64,000 nt of DNA from the NCBI GenBank assembly GCA_022036555.1, contig CM039131.1, positions 33,258,455-33,322,454 of the forward strand. The letters run 5' to 3'. The notes beneath the pieces are model-generated. The model ran no database searches, was not told the DNA's origin, and saw only the letters and a program-made list of their open reading frames with translations. This DNA comes from Microstegium vimineum (Eukaryota > Streptophyta > Magnoliopsida > Poales > Poaceae). Below, piece by piece: positions 43,235 through 55,009 of the stretch; position 1 is the first letter of the stretch, and the number at the start of each line of letters is the position of its first letter. Made by a program: the position numbers and the translations under genes.

Positions 43235-43411
43235 GAGGTTGACTGTAGGACGCAAGCCTAGTTAGAATGATCTTTCTATCTTGTCCTTACCTTCTCTTTT
43301 TCATGCTTACATTCTTGTATATATATTTTCTCAAACTGTTTTTGCTACACTTAACTTATTCTATTGTGAAAATGTTATTCTAATCTATCTCTATCTTTGT
43401 CTTGGTTAAAG

Positions 43412-44221
43412 ATGCCTACCCTTCATCGATCAGCTCATCTCAGTTTCAGTGAACGTGTTCCTCAGCAGCAGTTTGCCCCTCCTGAACCTCAAGCGACAAT
43501 GGTGGAATCTCAGGAAGAACCAGAGGAGGAAGTCCAGGAAATATCCAGTGGCGAAGAGTACTATGGGGAAGAGAGCCCCCATGCCTCAAGTGCTGATGTT
43601 AATTCCTCTACTTTCGATGTTGCCGGTGAAGACCTGCCCGAAGAGCCAGTGTGGATTTGCACTAAGTATATCCGAGAAGGAGCATATAGCAGCTATGCTC
43701 ACTCCCAGCTGGTGGATCTTGTGATGGAATGCCACCCAAGACCCGAGATTACAACCATGTACACTTGCAAGGAATTCAAACATCCCCTCGCCAACACCTA
43801 CTGGAAGGCGAAGATCTATATTTGTGGAAGTGCTGGTGGGCAAGCAGCTGAACGTGTGGATTATACCTTCCATAGCTGTGTTGCTCATCCTACCATAGAA
43901 GCAAGTATGAAGGACGCCGTGTTCTCTGCATACATGGCCATCCACAACAAGTTCAGGGAAAGGATCGCCAACATCCGACACCGTTTCATCCCTCGTTTTG
44001 ATGCGGAGCAAGGTTGGATAATCGCCGAACCTAACGGTGAAGGCGGCCCCGTCCTAAATGAGCTCGTCAACTTCGTTCAGGAGATGATGAGCATGTATGG
44101 TCATCTCCTAATAGAAGCAAGGGAGCTGCGCAAGAAGCTTAAGCGCAGTTACCAACAACAAGATGAGCTTCGTGAAGAGTTTGGGCTGCCAAAGAACTTC
44201 AAGAAGATCAAGAAGAGTTAG
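43412..44221 (+). CDS. Chromovirus accessory ORF upstream of gag, unrecognised
   Basis: An intact 269-codon frame starts at ATG 43412 (MPTLHRSAHLSF), the first ATG after the primer binding site in this frame. The N-terminal 80 residues are acidic and disordered-looking (EEPEEEVQEISSGEEYY). Residues about 85-190 look folded: strands YTCKEF, YWKAKIYICG and YTFHSCVAH are followed by a helix PTIEASMKDAVFSAYMAIHNKF. That order resembles a double-stranded-RNA-binding fold, which is my inference only. The C-terminus is a charged helix (LLIEARELRKKLKRSYQQQDEL) with a basic tail. It is not part of the usual chromovirus gene set. It is open although every other ORF in the element is broken. Confidence 0.65.
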   Translation: MPTLHRSAHLSFSERVPQQQFAPPEPQATMVESQEEPEEEVQEISSGEEYYGEESPHASSADVNSSTFDVAGEDLPEEPVWICTKYIREGAYSSYAHSQLVDLVMECHPRPEITTMYTCKEFKHPLANTYWKAKIYICGSAGGQAAERVDYTFHSCVAHPTIEASMKDAVFSAYMAIHNKFRERIANIRHRFIPRFDAEQGWIIAEPNGEGGPVLNELVNFVQEMMSMYGHLLIEARELRKKLKRSYQQQDELREEFGLPKNFKKIKKS

Positions 44222-44848
44222 GACTAGGAATCCCTTTATAGTTTATTCGCTAGTTCGTGAGTCGTGTGTGCTAGTGTTCCTTATGTGTTTAGTTTCTTGT
44301 GCTTGTGCTAGTGTATGAGTTGGTTCTTTGTAATGATTGTTGAGGTTGTGGGCCTGTCCACAACACTCATATCTTAGGTTGAGTTATCTGAAAGATAATA
44401 ATAAATAAAGTTGCAGTTTTCTTTAATCTGTCTTTTCAGACTTCCCTGTCTTGTTAATTTTGATTAATTAATTCTGAACGTCCTAAAATCACCAAAAGTT
44501 AAACTAAAAACAGTAGACTTCCTTATCTTTCCGTGTCGGCAAGAAGCACCTTCATATCTGTTCGGAGTTAAGAGAAACAATTCTTGCAAGTTGATGTTTC
44601 TGCGCAGTTTGGTAATCTGGACAGATCTGTTTAAACGCAAGTTATAAGTAAGTTAATGTCAGAATCAGAAAAAGTCAGAATTACGAAAGTTGTAGATAAA
44701 TTCTTTATCTTTCCAACCACGTAAGCTTTGCCTTCGGGAACTTCAGATATGACTGTTTTTCTAGACTGCTGTTGTGCTGAAAGTCCAGAAAAGTTGCAGA
44801 CTCGTCGCGTGTCAGGTTTTAAAATCATTCTTATGTTCTATGTGACAG
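44222..44848 (+). other. Non-coding gap between accessory ORF and gag
   Basis: 627 bp without an ORF. It ends in ttctatgtgacag, a good splice-acceptor match, directly before the gag ATG. A polyadenylation-like aataataaataaag lies near 44398. Confidence 0.5.
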
Positions 44849-45630
44849 ATGCCTCGCACCAGGACCAACTCCGGATCCAACACCAGTGACAACAATAACG
44901 ACAATAACCAGCACCCTCTACCTCCACCACCTGCGATGACTCCAGAGCAGATGCAGGCTCAGATGATGCAGACAGTGTAAGGGAGAAAGTGTTGTATGCT
45001 TCTGGTCAACTTCAAGGTGCAGCTCAGACATGGTGGGAGACTTATCAAGATGCTCACCCCGGCAATGCTCCCGCTATCACCTGGGAAGAGTTTTCCCGGA
45101 ACTTCAAGGCGTGCCACATTCCAGAGGGAATCATAAAGCTGAAGCAAGAAGAATTCAGGAACCTTCGGTTGGGACAGATGTCAGTCAGCGAGTACCATGA
45201 CAAGTTCTCGCAGCTAGCTCGCTATGCTCCCAATGAAGTAAGGGATGATGCTGATAAGCAGCGTCTCTTCTTAAAGGGGATATACTATGAACTCCGGTTG
45301 CAACTGAAGGGTAATACATACCCGAATTTCCAATCCCTGGTGAACCGTGCCATCGTCCTGTACAATGAACGCATGGAGATGGACAAGAAGAGGAAACTTA
45401 GAGGACAAGTTTCTGGGAGCAACACTCACCCACGTCTCAGCTATCCTCAGCAAGGTTACCAGCAGAGGTACCAAGGCACATCTAACTTTGGGAACCGTAA
45501 CCCGAACCAGCAACGTCCGTCGTTTCAGCAGCAGGGTGGTTACTCAGGACCTCGTCAAGGCTCATCCAGCAGTACCCCAGCAAAGACTAATGCTCCCAAT
45601 ACCCCCCATCAAGTGTTTTGCTTGTGGTGA
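44849..45630 (+). pseudogene. Chromovirus gag, internally deleted and frameshifted
   Basis: ATG at 44849 opens a frame (MPRTRTNSGSNTSDNN) that stops at TAA 44978-44980 after 43 codons. The gag core resumes in another frame near 44982 (REKVLYASGQLQGAAQTWWE), so roughly 100 codons of the N-terminal half are missing at the junction. The core runs through KACHIPEGIIKLKQEEF and ends in a frameshift in the C run at about 45601-45606, just before the zinc knuckle. Gag would form the particle and package RNA. Confidence 0.75.
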
Positions 45631-46080
45631 ACCCGGACATCTCTCCTATAACTGCCCCAAGAAGCAAAACGCACCAAACCCTCCAAGTCAGAACAGCAAC
45701 AACCAGAGAGGAAGGTACCAGCCGCCCTCTCATAATAGGAGCGTGAACCATGTCTCTGCAGAAGCAGCTCAGGAAACACCAGAAGTGATGGTGGGTACGT
45801 TCCTTGTCAACTCCATCCCTGCTACTGTTCTTTTTGATTCAGGAGCATCGCATTCTTTCATATCGCAAGCTTTTGTTAGAATGCATGGAACATCATTAGT
45901 AGCAATGCAAAATCCTATAATCGTAAATTCACCGGGTGGGGTTATGAGAACCGATTGTTATTGTCCATCGGTTACTGTTACCCTAAGGGGGGGTAGACTT
46001 CAAAGCTCAGCTTACAGTTTTGAGGACCGCTGGGATCGATGTTATATTGGGATTAGACTGGATGAGAAAGCAAGATGTAG
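45607..46080 (+). pseudogene. Chromovirus zinc knuckle and protease
   Basis: After the C-run frameshift the frame encodes a CX2CX4HX4C knuckle (CFACGEPGHLSYNC), a basic linker, then a retropepsin with FDSGASHSFIS near 45833. A further frameshift between about 46015 and 46040 moves the ILGLDWM motif into the reverse-transcriptase frame. Confidence 0.75.
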
Positions 46081-46974
46081 TGATCAAGTGTGATAAGAAA
46101 ATAGTTGAATTGTCTACACCTACAGGGGGCAGGATCAGTGTTGATGTGGTCATGCAACCTCTACCGACAGCCGTTGTCAATCAGCTTGAGGAGAACGACA
46201 ACCCAACAGATAGGGTTGTTGATGAATTTCCGGATGTGTTCCCCGAAGATTTGCCAGGTATGCCTCCCGATCGTGACATTGAGTTTATAATTGAGTTATT
46301 ACCTGGAACTGCACCTATAGCTAAAAGACCATATAGGATGGGAATAAAAGAATTAGAAGAACTTAAGAAACAAATTAAAGAGTTGTCGGATAAAGGTTTT
46401 ATTCGTCCTAGCTCTTCACCTTGGGGTGCACTAGTTATTTTTGTTGACAAGAAAGATGCCAGTCAGAGGATGTGTGTTGATTATCGGTCACTCAATGAGG
46501 TAACTATCAAGAACAAGTATCCTTTGCCCAGAATCGATGATTTGTTCGATCAGTTGAAGGGTGCTGGTGTGTTCTCCAAGATTGATCTTCGGTCTGGTTA
46601 TCATCAGTTGAAGATCCGTGCTTCAGATGTTCCCAAGACAGCATTCACTACGAGGTATGGGTTATATGAATATACGGTGATGTCATTCGGTCTTACCAAT
46701 GCGCCGGCATACTTCATGTATTTGATGAACAAGGTCTTTATGGAATATCTGGATAAGTTTGTGGTGGTATTTATTGATGATATTCTGATCTACTCCAAGA
46801 ACGATGATGAACATACTGAACACTTGAGATTGGTATTATAGAAGCTTCGAGAGCACCAGTTGTATGCTAAAAGAAATAAGTGTGAATTTTGGTTGAAAGA
46901 AGTTTCTTTTCTTGGCCATGTTGTGTCTAACGGAGGTATATCAGTTGATCCTAGTAAGGTGGAAGATGTACTGA
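46020..46974 (+). pseudogene. Chromovirus reverse transcriptase
   Basis: The frame has [26 protein letters not shown], the fingers and palm motifs ([23 protein letters not shown]) and the catalytic FIDDILIYS near 46770. TAG at 46839-46841 interrupts it, after which the same frame runs on to [13 protein letters not shown] and breaks in a C run near 46981. Confidence 0.85.
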
Positions 46975-46975
46975 A

Positions 46976-47620
46976 TTGGAAACCCCAACCAATGTCAGTG
47001 AGATTTGTAGTTTTCTTGGTTTAGCTGGATACTATAGACGGTTCATTGAAGGATTCTCCAAGCTAGCTAAACCTATGACCGCGTTGCTTGAGAAGGATGT
47101 CAAGTTTGTTTGGTCAGAGAAGTATCAGGCTAACTTTGAAGAATTGAAAAAGAGATTGACTACAGCTCCTGTGTTGACCTTGCCAGACTTGAGTCAGAAG
47201 TTCTCTATCTATTGTGATGCCTCTCGTCTTGGTTTGGGTTGTGTGCTTATGCAAGAAGGAAGAGTTGTTGCGTATGCTTTGCGACAACTGAGGAAACATG
47301 AGTTGAATTATCCGACTCATGATTTGGAGTTAGCAGCTGTGGTTCATGCATTGAAGATATGAAAACATTATCTTATTGGTCATAAGTGTGACATCTACAC
47401 CGACCATAAGAGCTTGAAATACATCTTTACTCAATCAGACCTGAATTTGAGGCAACGCCGTTGGTTGGATCTGATTAAGGATTATGACCTAGATGTTCAC
47501 TATCATCCTGGTAAAGCCAATGTGGTGGCCGATGCTCTTAGCAGGAAGAGTTATGCTAATGAGATTCGGACAATACCTATGCCTGAAGAGTTGTGTGCTG
47601 AACTTGAGCATTGTTGCTAA
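46976..47620 (+). pseudogene. Chromovirus reverse transcriptase end and RNase H
   Basis: The frame resumes with [17 protein letters not shown] and RNase H motifs ([31 protein letters not shown]). TGA at 47360-47362 interrupts it, then [13 protein letters not shown] and [15 protein letters not shown] follow. Another frameshift near 47610 moves to the integrase frame. Confidence 0.85.
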
Positions 47621-49076
47621 TGCTATGGAGATGGTAGTGGATCCTACACTAGAGAAGGAGATTCGTGAAGGTCAGTTGCAGGATAAGAATCTGCAGTTAA
47701 TAGTTGAGAACATGAAGGAAGGAAGATCACCAGGTTTCCGGTTAGATGATAATGGCACATTATGCTATGGAAAGAGGATCTGTGTCCCCGACATCAAGTC
47801 TATTCGACAAACGATTCTACAAGAAGCTCATGAGTCAACCTACTCAATCCATCCTGGAAGCACTAAGATGTACTTGGATCTTAAAGAGAAGTATTGGTGG
47901 GTTGGATTGAAATGTGACGTGGCAGAATATGTAGCAATATGTGATACATGTCAGAGGGTTAAAGCAGAACATCAGAGACCTGCAGGACTGTTGCAACTGA
48001 TGAAAATACCTGAATGGAAATGGGATGAAGTTGGTATGGATTTCATAGTTGGGTTACCGCTTACTCGGAAAGGTTATGACTCAATCTGGGTCATAGTTGA
48101 TCGCTTGACTAAGGTAGCTCACTTCTTGCCAGTTCGAACCACTTATACGGGAGCACAGTTAGCAGAGTTGTACATGGAAAGGATAGTATGCCAGCATGGA
48201 GTTCCAAAGAAGATTGTGTCAGATAGAGGAACCTAGTTCACCTCGCACTTTTGGAAGAAAGTGCATGAGTCCCTCGGAACAGTGTTGAATTTTAGCTCAG
48301 CCTATCACCCTCAGACAGATGGACAGACAGAAAGAACAAACCAAGTGCTAGAAGATATGTTGAGAGCTTGTGCTTTGCAGTATGGTACCAGTTGGGACAA
48401 GAGTTTGCCCTATGCTGAATTCTCATATAACAACAGTTATCAAGAAAGTCTTAAGATGGCACCGTTTGAAGTTTTGTATGGACGGAAGTGTAGAACTCCG
48501 TTGTTCTAGAATCAAACGGGAGAAACTCAAGTGTTTGGACCAGATGTTCTGAGAGATGCAGAAGAACAAGTCCGAGTAATCAGAGATAATCTGAAGATAG
48601 CACAGTCTCGACAGAAGAGTTACGCTGATAACTGAAGAAGAGATTTGTCTTTTGAAGTAGGTGATTATGTTTACTTGAAAGTGTCACCTATGAGAAGTGT
48701 GAAACGGTTCAATATGAAAGGAAAGTTAGCACCCAGATATATTGGTCCGTTCAAGATTCTTGAGAGACGTGGAGAAGTTGCTTATCGGTTAGAGTTACCG
48801 GAAAGTTTGTCAGGAGTTCACGACGTGTTTCACGTATCTCAGCTCAAGAAGTGTTTACGAGTACCCGAAAAGCAGTTACCGTTGGAGGAACTTACAGTTA
48901 AGGAAGATTTGACCTATGAGGAATATCCGGTTAAGGTTTTGGAAACAGCTGAAAGAATTACAAGGAGTAAGGTCATCAAGATGTGCAAGGTGCAGTGAAA
49001 TCGGTATACAGAGAAAGAGGCCACTTGGGAAAGAGAGGAAGATCTAAGAAAAACCTACCCTCAACTCTTTAAGTAA
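47610..49076 (+). pseudogene. Chromovirus integrase with chromodomain-like C-terminus
   Basis: The frame has an HHCC zinc-binding region (HPGSTKMYLDL to CDTCQRVK), the DDE core (DFIVGLP, IVSDRGT, GQTERTNQVLE), the GPF/Y-type module (APRYIGPFKILER) and a C-terminal segment with a chromodomain-like pattern (YEEYPVKVLE ... EATWEREEDL). In-frame stops lie at 48234-48236, 48507-48509, 48633-48635 and 48996-48998. Chromodomains steer integration to modified histones. The natural end is TAA at 49074-49076. Confidence 0.85.
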
Positions 49077-49106
49077 GTAAAATCTGGTAATCTCGGGTCG
49101 AGATTC

Positions 49107-49124
49107 TTTTAAGGGGGGTAGATT
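49107..49124 (+). other. Polypurine tract of chromovirus
   Basis: ttttaaggggggtagatt directly precedes the 3' LTR. Confidence 0.85.
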
Positions 49125-51898
49125 TGTAACACCCTAAAATTTGAAATAGAAATTAGGTTTGAATTTAATTTAAATTTGATTTAATTCAACATTTTTGTGA
49201 TCATAGAATTAAATAAAGAAAATAATAAAACATATCTCATGCTAGGGTTCAACTTGTTTGTGCATAGCATGCCTCTGCATTTTCTTGTGTGGTTGAATTT
49301 GCAAAACCCTAGAAACATTTCAAAACCCTTTGGAAAATCAATTGCAAAAAGAAAATAAAAAGAAAAGAAATTTTTTTTGAAAACCCTTTTCTTCTCCTCT
49401 CCTCCTCTTTCGGCCTGCCGGCCCAGCCCGCAGTGCCTCCCCCTTCTCTCTTTCTCCCGCGTGGGCCGGCTCCCTCGCCTCGGCCCAGCTCGCCCGCAGG
49501 CCCACGGCCTCTCTTCCCTCCTCCCTCTCGCTGACAGCACGGGCCCGCCCATCAGCCCCATCACCTTCCTCTCGAGTCCGAGCAGGACTCTGCTCGACGC
49601 CGCGTCCGCAACCGCCGCGACGTCCACGTGTCGTGTCCGCGTTGGACTCCTCCCCTCTGCTCCTTTAAATAGCACCGGTCGCGCCTCCTCTTCCCATCGC
49701 AGCGCCTCGCAGCCGCAGCAGCGTCGCTCGCAATCCGCCACCGAGCCGAGCAGCGCCGTCCAACCGCCGTTCTGCGCGACTCCGGACGCCGTAAGTTTCC
49801 CCGAGCCGCGCATCGTCTTCGCGGACGTGCGGAACATCTTCCCCCTCTCTTTTCCCTCTCCTTTGTGCTCTGGTTAACCGCGCCGCCGTGCACAGGGGTT
49901 CCGCCGCCGCTGTTCACCGTCGTCGGCCGTCCTCCGCGGTCTTCGAGCCCTACCGTTGCCCTAGGTGAGTTCGCCTCGAGCTCCTCTCTCTCCCGGTGCT
50001 CTCGGATTCGAAAACCGAGCACCAGAGCCTCTGATCGACCCTCGCCGGCGAGCACGGGCTCGGGCCGGCCATGGCGCCGCCGTCCTCCGCCCTGCTCCGG
50101 CCACCGCGCCACCTCTCTCCTCCCCCCATCTAATCTGAGCCATCGGCTTCAGATCCAATGGATCAGAGGAGCCGATACCCCTTCGGGTGGCAGTTTTGCT
50201 AAAGAGACCCCCGAGTTTCCGGGTCTCAACCCGCCGTCCTATGGCGCCAGTCAGCTTTACGCTTTTCCTCTGGAAAGCGTATTCCATTCTCAGATCTGTT
50301 TTAATTCAGTTTTAAATAAAATCCTATTTACAGATTTGCCACTGATCTTCAAATGCTTATAATTTGCTCGATTTAAATCCAAATCGATCGTTCAAGTTGC
50401 GTTAGATTCATAGTTTTTGCTCTATCCAGTAGTATAGTTTTCATCTATGTTAATCACTTTTGAAAATAAAAGTAAATTAATTCTTGTAATGCTTTAATCT
50501 TGCCCTTTTCAAAATCTTGTTTAATCTATAGTTTATTCGTTTTAGGTCCGTTTAGCGTGATTCTCGCGTCTTTGTGATCGTAGTATAATATAGATCTGTT
50601 TTATAACCTTTTCAAAACCTCTCTATTTTTTATGGTGTAATGATCTAATTAAATCTTTATTGCTTCGTGTATGATTGTTCGAATGATTGTGTGGTGATGT
50701 TGATCGAGTACAGCCGGTGAGATTTTCGGTGTTCCAGAGTTCTTTGCAGCAGATCAGGACCACCAGGAGCTTTGTGATCAAGGCAAGTTTAACATGGGAT
50801 CATCCTTGTTACCTATTTCACACTAATTCATCTAGTCATATTGCATGTGTCTAATTTGATTCCTATTTAGATCTTTACCATAGCTTTGTTATCCTTTTAC
50901 CTTGTTACCATGGGTTTCTATGCATATGGGTAGCTTTGTTATGCTTTACATGATGAATATTGAATCGAATCTTGACTAATGATATATGCAACAATGGATA
51001 AAACTGGCTTTTATAGCAACATGGAATAGGACCCCACTGTAGGGCAAAAGCTGGGATTTAAATGCAACCATGAGTGCTATAATGGCTCTGGCTTTAGTTA
51101 AGTATGAAGTTTGGACTAGCATGCTTGTGGTTCGTGAAAGGCACCTTTGCCGAGCTGGTTATGGGGTATAGCTTGTGTGGGGACCGTTGCGGGTGGTACC
51201 ATCGGGGTGTCCTATATTCCCCTTTGCATTGGGTCCGTAGGGTCCGCTACATGCTAGAAAGGGCTTTTGAAAGACTTCATAGTGTTCCATGCCCGCTCAC
51301 CTTGACAGTGTTTTGGGAGTAATTAACCCGGGCATATGGGCAACACGGCTTGTGGGTAAAGTGTATAACCTCTGCAGAGTGTAAATCTATCATGATAGCC
51401 GTGCTCACGGTCACGAGCGGCCTGGAAAATTCACAGCGTAGATGATCATGTTGTTTAATTGTTGATGTTGTTTACTAATCTTATCATGTGGTTATTAATT
51501 GGGTTATGCATAACTAAAGCTAAGTGTTGGTAAAACTTGACCAAGTTAAAAGCAACCGCAGTTCAGACAGTATCAGCCTTTGAGCTTCATAACCCTATGT
51601 TACTCTTGCTGAGTACTTTAAGTGTTCACTCTTGCTTTCTCAACCCCTTCAGATGGCTTTGAAGACTACCGTGAGGAGTACTAGACTAGTGGTTAACAAG
51701 TCGGCGTTCCCTATGAAGTGGAGCTTCGTCGCGAGAGTTATCTTTATTTCCGTTGTTTTGTTTAAGAATATTATTCGTTACGTAATAAGCACTCAGTAAT
51801 GGTACTATTTAAAGATTTGTCGGCTTATGTGTGTGATTGATCCCTGGGCACATGTGAGTTATTCGCATTTAATTTTATTCTTAAAGTTGGGTGTGACA
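49125..51898 (+). repeat. 3' LTR of chromovirus
   Basis: 2774 bp, near-identical to the 5' LTR, ending gttgggtgtgaca before the TTGCT target duplication. Confidence 0.93.
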
Positions 51899-51903
51899 TT
51901 GCT

Positions 51904-52956
51904 TGACTTGACTGACTTGAATTGACGTACTCGGAGACTTTGAGCACCATTTTCCTGCAACAAAAAGAAGCGTTATCCATATTTGTTATTCTCAGCGTCT
52001 TCATATTGACTTTCTACGGTAGCGATCGAGCAAGAAGAGAGCTAAACAAGCAGTTGGCTGTTGTTAGTTTGTTACTTCGACCTCCACGGTTCCATGGTTG
52101 TATTTTTAGAGACCAAGGAGGTAGCTAGTAGCACGGTTTCACTACGCCGTATTTGTACCTGATATACTACTTTAACTATTATTTTATTTGCATTTAAGAG
52201 GAGTCCAGACGATTCTTATTATAAAAAATATTTAGCTATAAAATTACAAATTTCTATTGAGTAATAAAACAAATTCCTTTACAACTTGCATGGGGAGCCC
52301 GGTCATCCGCCCGGGGTGGCCGGGCGGTGGCTCCGCCAATGATTTAAGTTAAGGCAGTTATATAGTTTCTGTGTATAGCACGGTTTCACTACGCCGTGTT
52401 TACATTTAAATTAAGACAGTCATATAGCTTTTGCTTTGACCAAGATGTGACGACCAAATAGCTCGCCACAGGAAGCCACACTTCGGTGGCCGCGTCACAC
52501 TATACATGGCGTGCAGTGGTCCGGCACCAAACAACCCTTGAGTTAATGTCAGCATACGCTACCAATAACACAGACCACGCCACGCGTATTAAACTAGACG
52601 ACGCACAGGCAAAACCTTTTTCTCCGACGACGACAACAGTGACTGGCGAGTCACCGCAGTTGCGCGCACCGCAGCCCCTAGCCGTGCGCTCCCCACCTTT
52701 TTCTTGCGTCGCAAGACGCAAGACAGAATGCAGCCATGCATGCAGCCGGTGCCTTTCACCCTTTTTGTGGCCCGTGGGACCCGCAAGTCCCCGACGACTC
52801 GCAGAGCGGACACGCACGGGCGATTGGCCACCGCCACCGGCCAGCGAGCGACGGGCCGACGCCAAGGAGGCACCCAGGGGGAGCATACAGTTGCCGCAGG
52901 GAGGCACCGAGGCAGGCAGGCACACTCCTGGGGACTGGGGTAGAGCCGTAGAAGTA
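51904..52956. other. Intergenic spacer with short direct repeats
   Basis: agcacggtttcactacgccgt occurs near 52131 and 52378. The companion phrase cagttatatag/cagtcatatag occurs near 52357 and 52424. 52480-52950 is GC-rich and the ORFs on both strands lack recognisable domains. Confidence 0.4.
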
Positions 52957-53179
52957 CTTCCTTCGTCACTAAACAAGTGTTGTCATTGGCGTCCGTGCCA
53001 CAAGTTTAACTCGATTTATAGAAAATACGTGCAACGTTTGTAGTTTCAAATAAATTTATTAAAAAACTAGATTCAAAGATCTTTTCAACGAAACATAAAT
53101 ATTAATATTTTTTAATATATATTTAATCAAATAAGTTTTTTAGGAACCGCAAACGACGCTTATCTAGGGACGGAGGGAG
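52957..53179. mobile_element. Stowaway-type MITE, degenerate left end
   Basis: The right end gggacggagggag and the diverged left end cttccttcgtcac are inverted repeats, flanked by TA (52955-52956 and 53180-53181). 223 bp, AT-rich interior, no coding capacity. Confidence 0.75.
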
Positions 53180-53181
53180 TA

Positions 53182-54880
53182 GTAGTCAAACCAATGTGAA
53201 CAAGGGACGGTTTCGAAGGTGACGTGTCACGTCACCAACTGTCAGCAGGACAGTGAATCACCATTCCCGGATTCCTCCCTTCATCCCTGACACTGGCAGA
53301 CGAGAGGACCCCTCGATCAATTTCCTGGAAAATCCCATGGAAGATACGGTACCCCCTTCGCCCTGTGCTGCCGCGCAACGGTGTGGCTACTCACTCGCTG
53401 GCCGGCCGCAAGGGATGCGCTTGCACCTTGCATTTGTTTCGAGCGGGACTGCGCCTTGACTCCTTCGCCGCTAAGCAAGCAAAGGAAGGAAGGCACGCTG
53501 TTCCTGAGTCCTGACTGTTCGGGACGCGGAGCGACCCGGCCGGCGCTGCGGATGGCCCGGGGATGCTTTGCTCTCACCGGCCGTGAAACCACGATGAGAT
53601 CAGGCCCAACTCGTCCACCTATTATACTGCAAAAGGCCCAGCACCAATGCTAATCACTCCGAGAGGGAAGCGCAGAACCCCTATTACGGCTCTTAAGGCC
53701 CATACAAAAAAAAATAGCTCTGGAGTCTCTCTCTTTTGCGGAGACTGGAGTCTTGTTTAGGGCCGACGCCTGCCTGACAAGCAGAGAGAGTGGAGACGAG
53801 CGATGCGCCGTGCGCGTACTACACGAGCCCACGGCCACGACTTGGACAGTTTGACGACCAGACTTCGCGTCCTCGCGACGCGGAAAATACTGGCAGTCCC
53901 TCCCCGCGCGCCGCGCCGCTCCGGGCGTCCGCGTCCGGCAGCGGCAAATCCCGTCAGGTTCACGTATGCGGAAGGCAAATCCCGGGGGGTACTTTCAGGC
54001 AGCGTACCCCCGACTAGCAGGGGATACGTATGCGGAAGGAACACCAGCCCGATCGGTCTAGGGCTGCGAACCTGCGGTCGGCAGTCACCAATCGGTCAGA
54101 GAGCTAGGCATGGAATGGAAGGCTGACAGGGGACATCCAGCCGCCATAGGAACCCGCTGCGTGTAGTATGCTTCAGAACAGAAGTTCAGAGATTCAGCAA
54201 AGTGGCTGCCTGTCTGGACAGAAAAGTGTTGTGTAACAGAACAGAATTCAGGACGAAGAACGAAGCGGAAATTGTAAAGCTGGCGCACTTCTCATATTTC
54301 TATTTTTTATCTGCTAAACTTATTTGTAAAGCTGGAGTAGTAAATAGAAATAAGTTCGTGGTTTTACCATACAAAAATTCAGATGTGAGGTGAAGTTAAT
54401 GCTGTGGCAAACGACCTCAAAAAATGTTTATGACAAAATTTCAATCAAACATCGAAAATATAAATCATGAATAACTTTTAAGTTGTTGAGTTTAAAAATA
54501 TGAAAATCATATCACTAGATTTATCTTTAAAAAATACTTTCATAAAAATATACATATATTATATTTCAATAAATATTTTTTTAAAAAAATAAGTGTTCAA
54601 AGTTACACTTTAAAGACTATGCCGTTTTAAAAAACGACAAGTATTTTGAATAGTAGTACTTAGGCTGAAGCCTGTCGCTCGTGACAGCACCCTATTGCTC
54701 CTTACAGACAAACGTTACAACGGAGGACCTGGATGAACAGACCATGAAAAACTGACCAACAAGGCTAGGATTTGCCAAAAACATTATGCGGCTGTTGTTG
54801 CACAGGGTCATACAGCTTTGGACATGAAAGTACATTGCATTAACGCAATGCTGGTTGCCGGCTCTATTCGGTTCGTACAT
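53182..54880. other. Intergenic spacer, no gene recognised
   Basis: 53220-54130 is moderately GC-rich; its ORFs have mixed, overlapping frames and no domain. The phrase acgtatgcggaaggcaa recurs near 53963 and 54026. 54417-54660 is AT-rich with a right edge resembling a decayed Stowaway-type MITE. Confidence 0.35.
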
Positions 54881-54973
54881 AAGTCGACTCATTTGGCTAA
54901 TTGAATAGTGTTTTGTAAGAGAGAATAAGCCGACTCATTTTGGCTAATTAAATAGTGTTTTGTAAGAGAGAAT
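54881..54973. repeat. 46/47-bp tandem repeat, two units
   Basis: Units at 54881-54926 and 54927-54973 share cgactcattt and tagtgttttgtaagagagaa, with three or four differences. It lies just outside the copia insertion. Confidence 0.8.
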
Positions 54974-55009
54974 AAGCTGAACAAACTGGAAATAGTTCAA
55001 TGCAGAAGT

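Larger units (their letters stand above)
40444..51898 (+). mobile_element. Ty3/gypsy chromovirus (Tekay/Del-like), degenerate
   Basis: An 11,455-bp element with LTRs at 40444-43219 and 49125-51898 (TG...CA; both begin tgtaacaccctaaaattt), flanked by TTGCT at 40439-40443 and 51899-51903. The internal order is primer binding site, accessory ORF, gag, protease, reverse transcriptase, RNase H, integrase and a C-terminal chromodomain-like segment, then the polypurine tract. The order RT-RH-IN plus the chromodomain marks a chromovirus; long LTRs favour the Tekay/Del clade. The LTRs differ at about 30 sites by eye (about 1%), yet the coding region has a gag deletion, at least four frameshifts and six premature stops. 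Confidence 0.92.

Noticed and set aside
43397..43411. Earlier start of the accessory ORF
   Set aside because: The upstream start would be TTG. The first ATG is at 43412.
52486..53043. 185-codon ORF
   Set aside because: No recognisable domain, extends into a Stowaway MITE, and overlapping frames are equally open.
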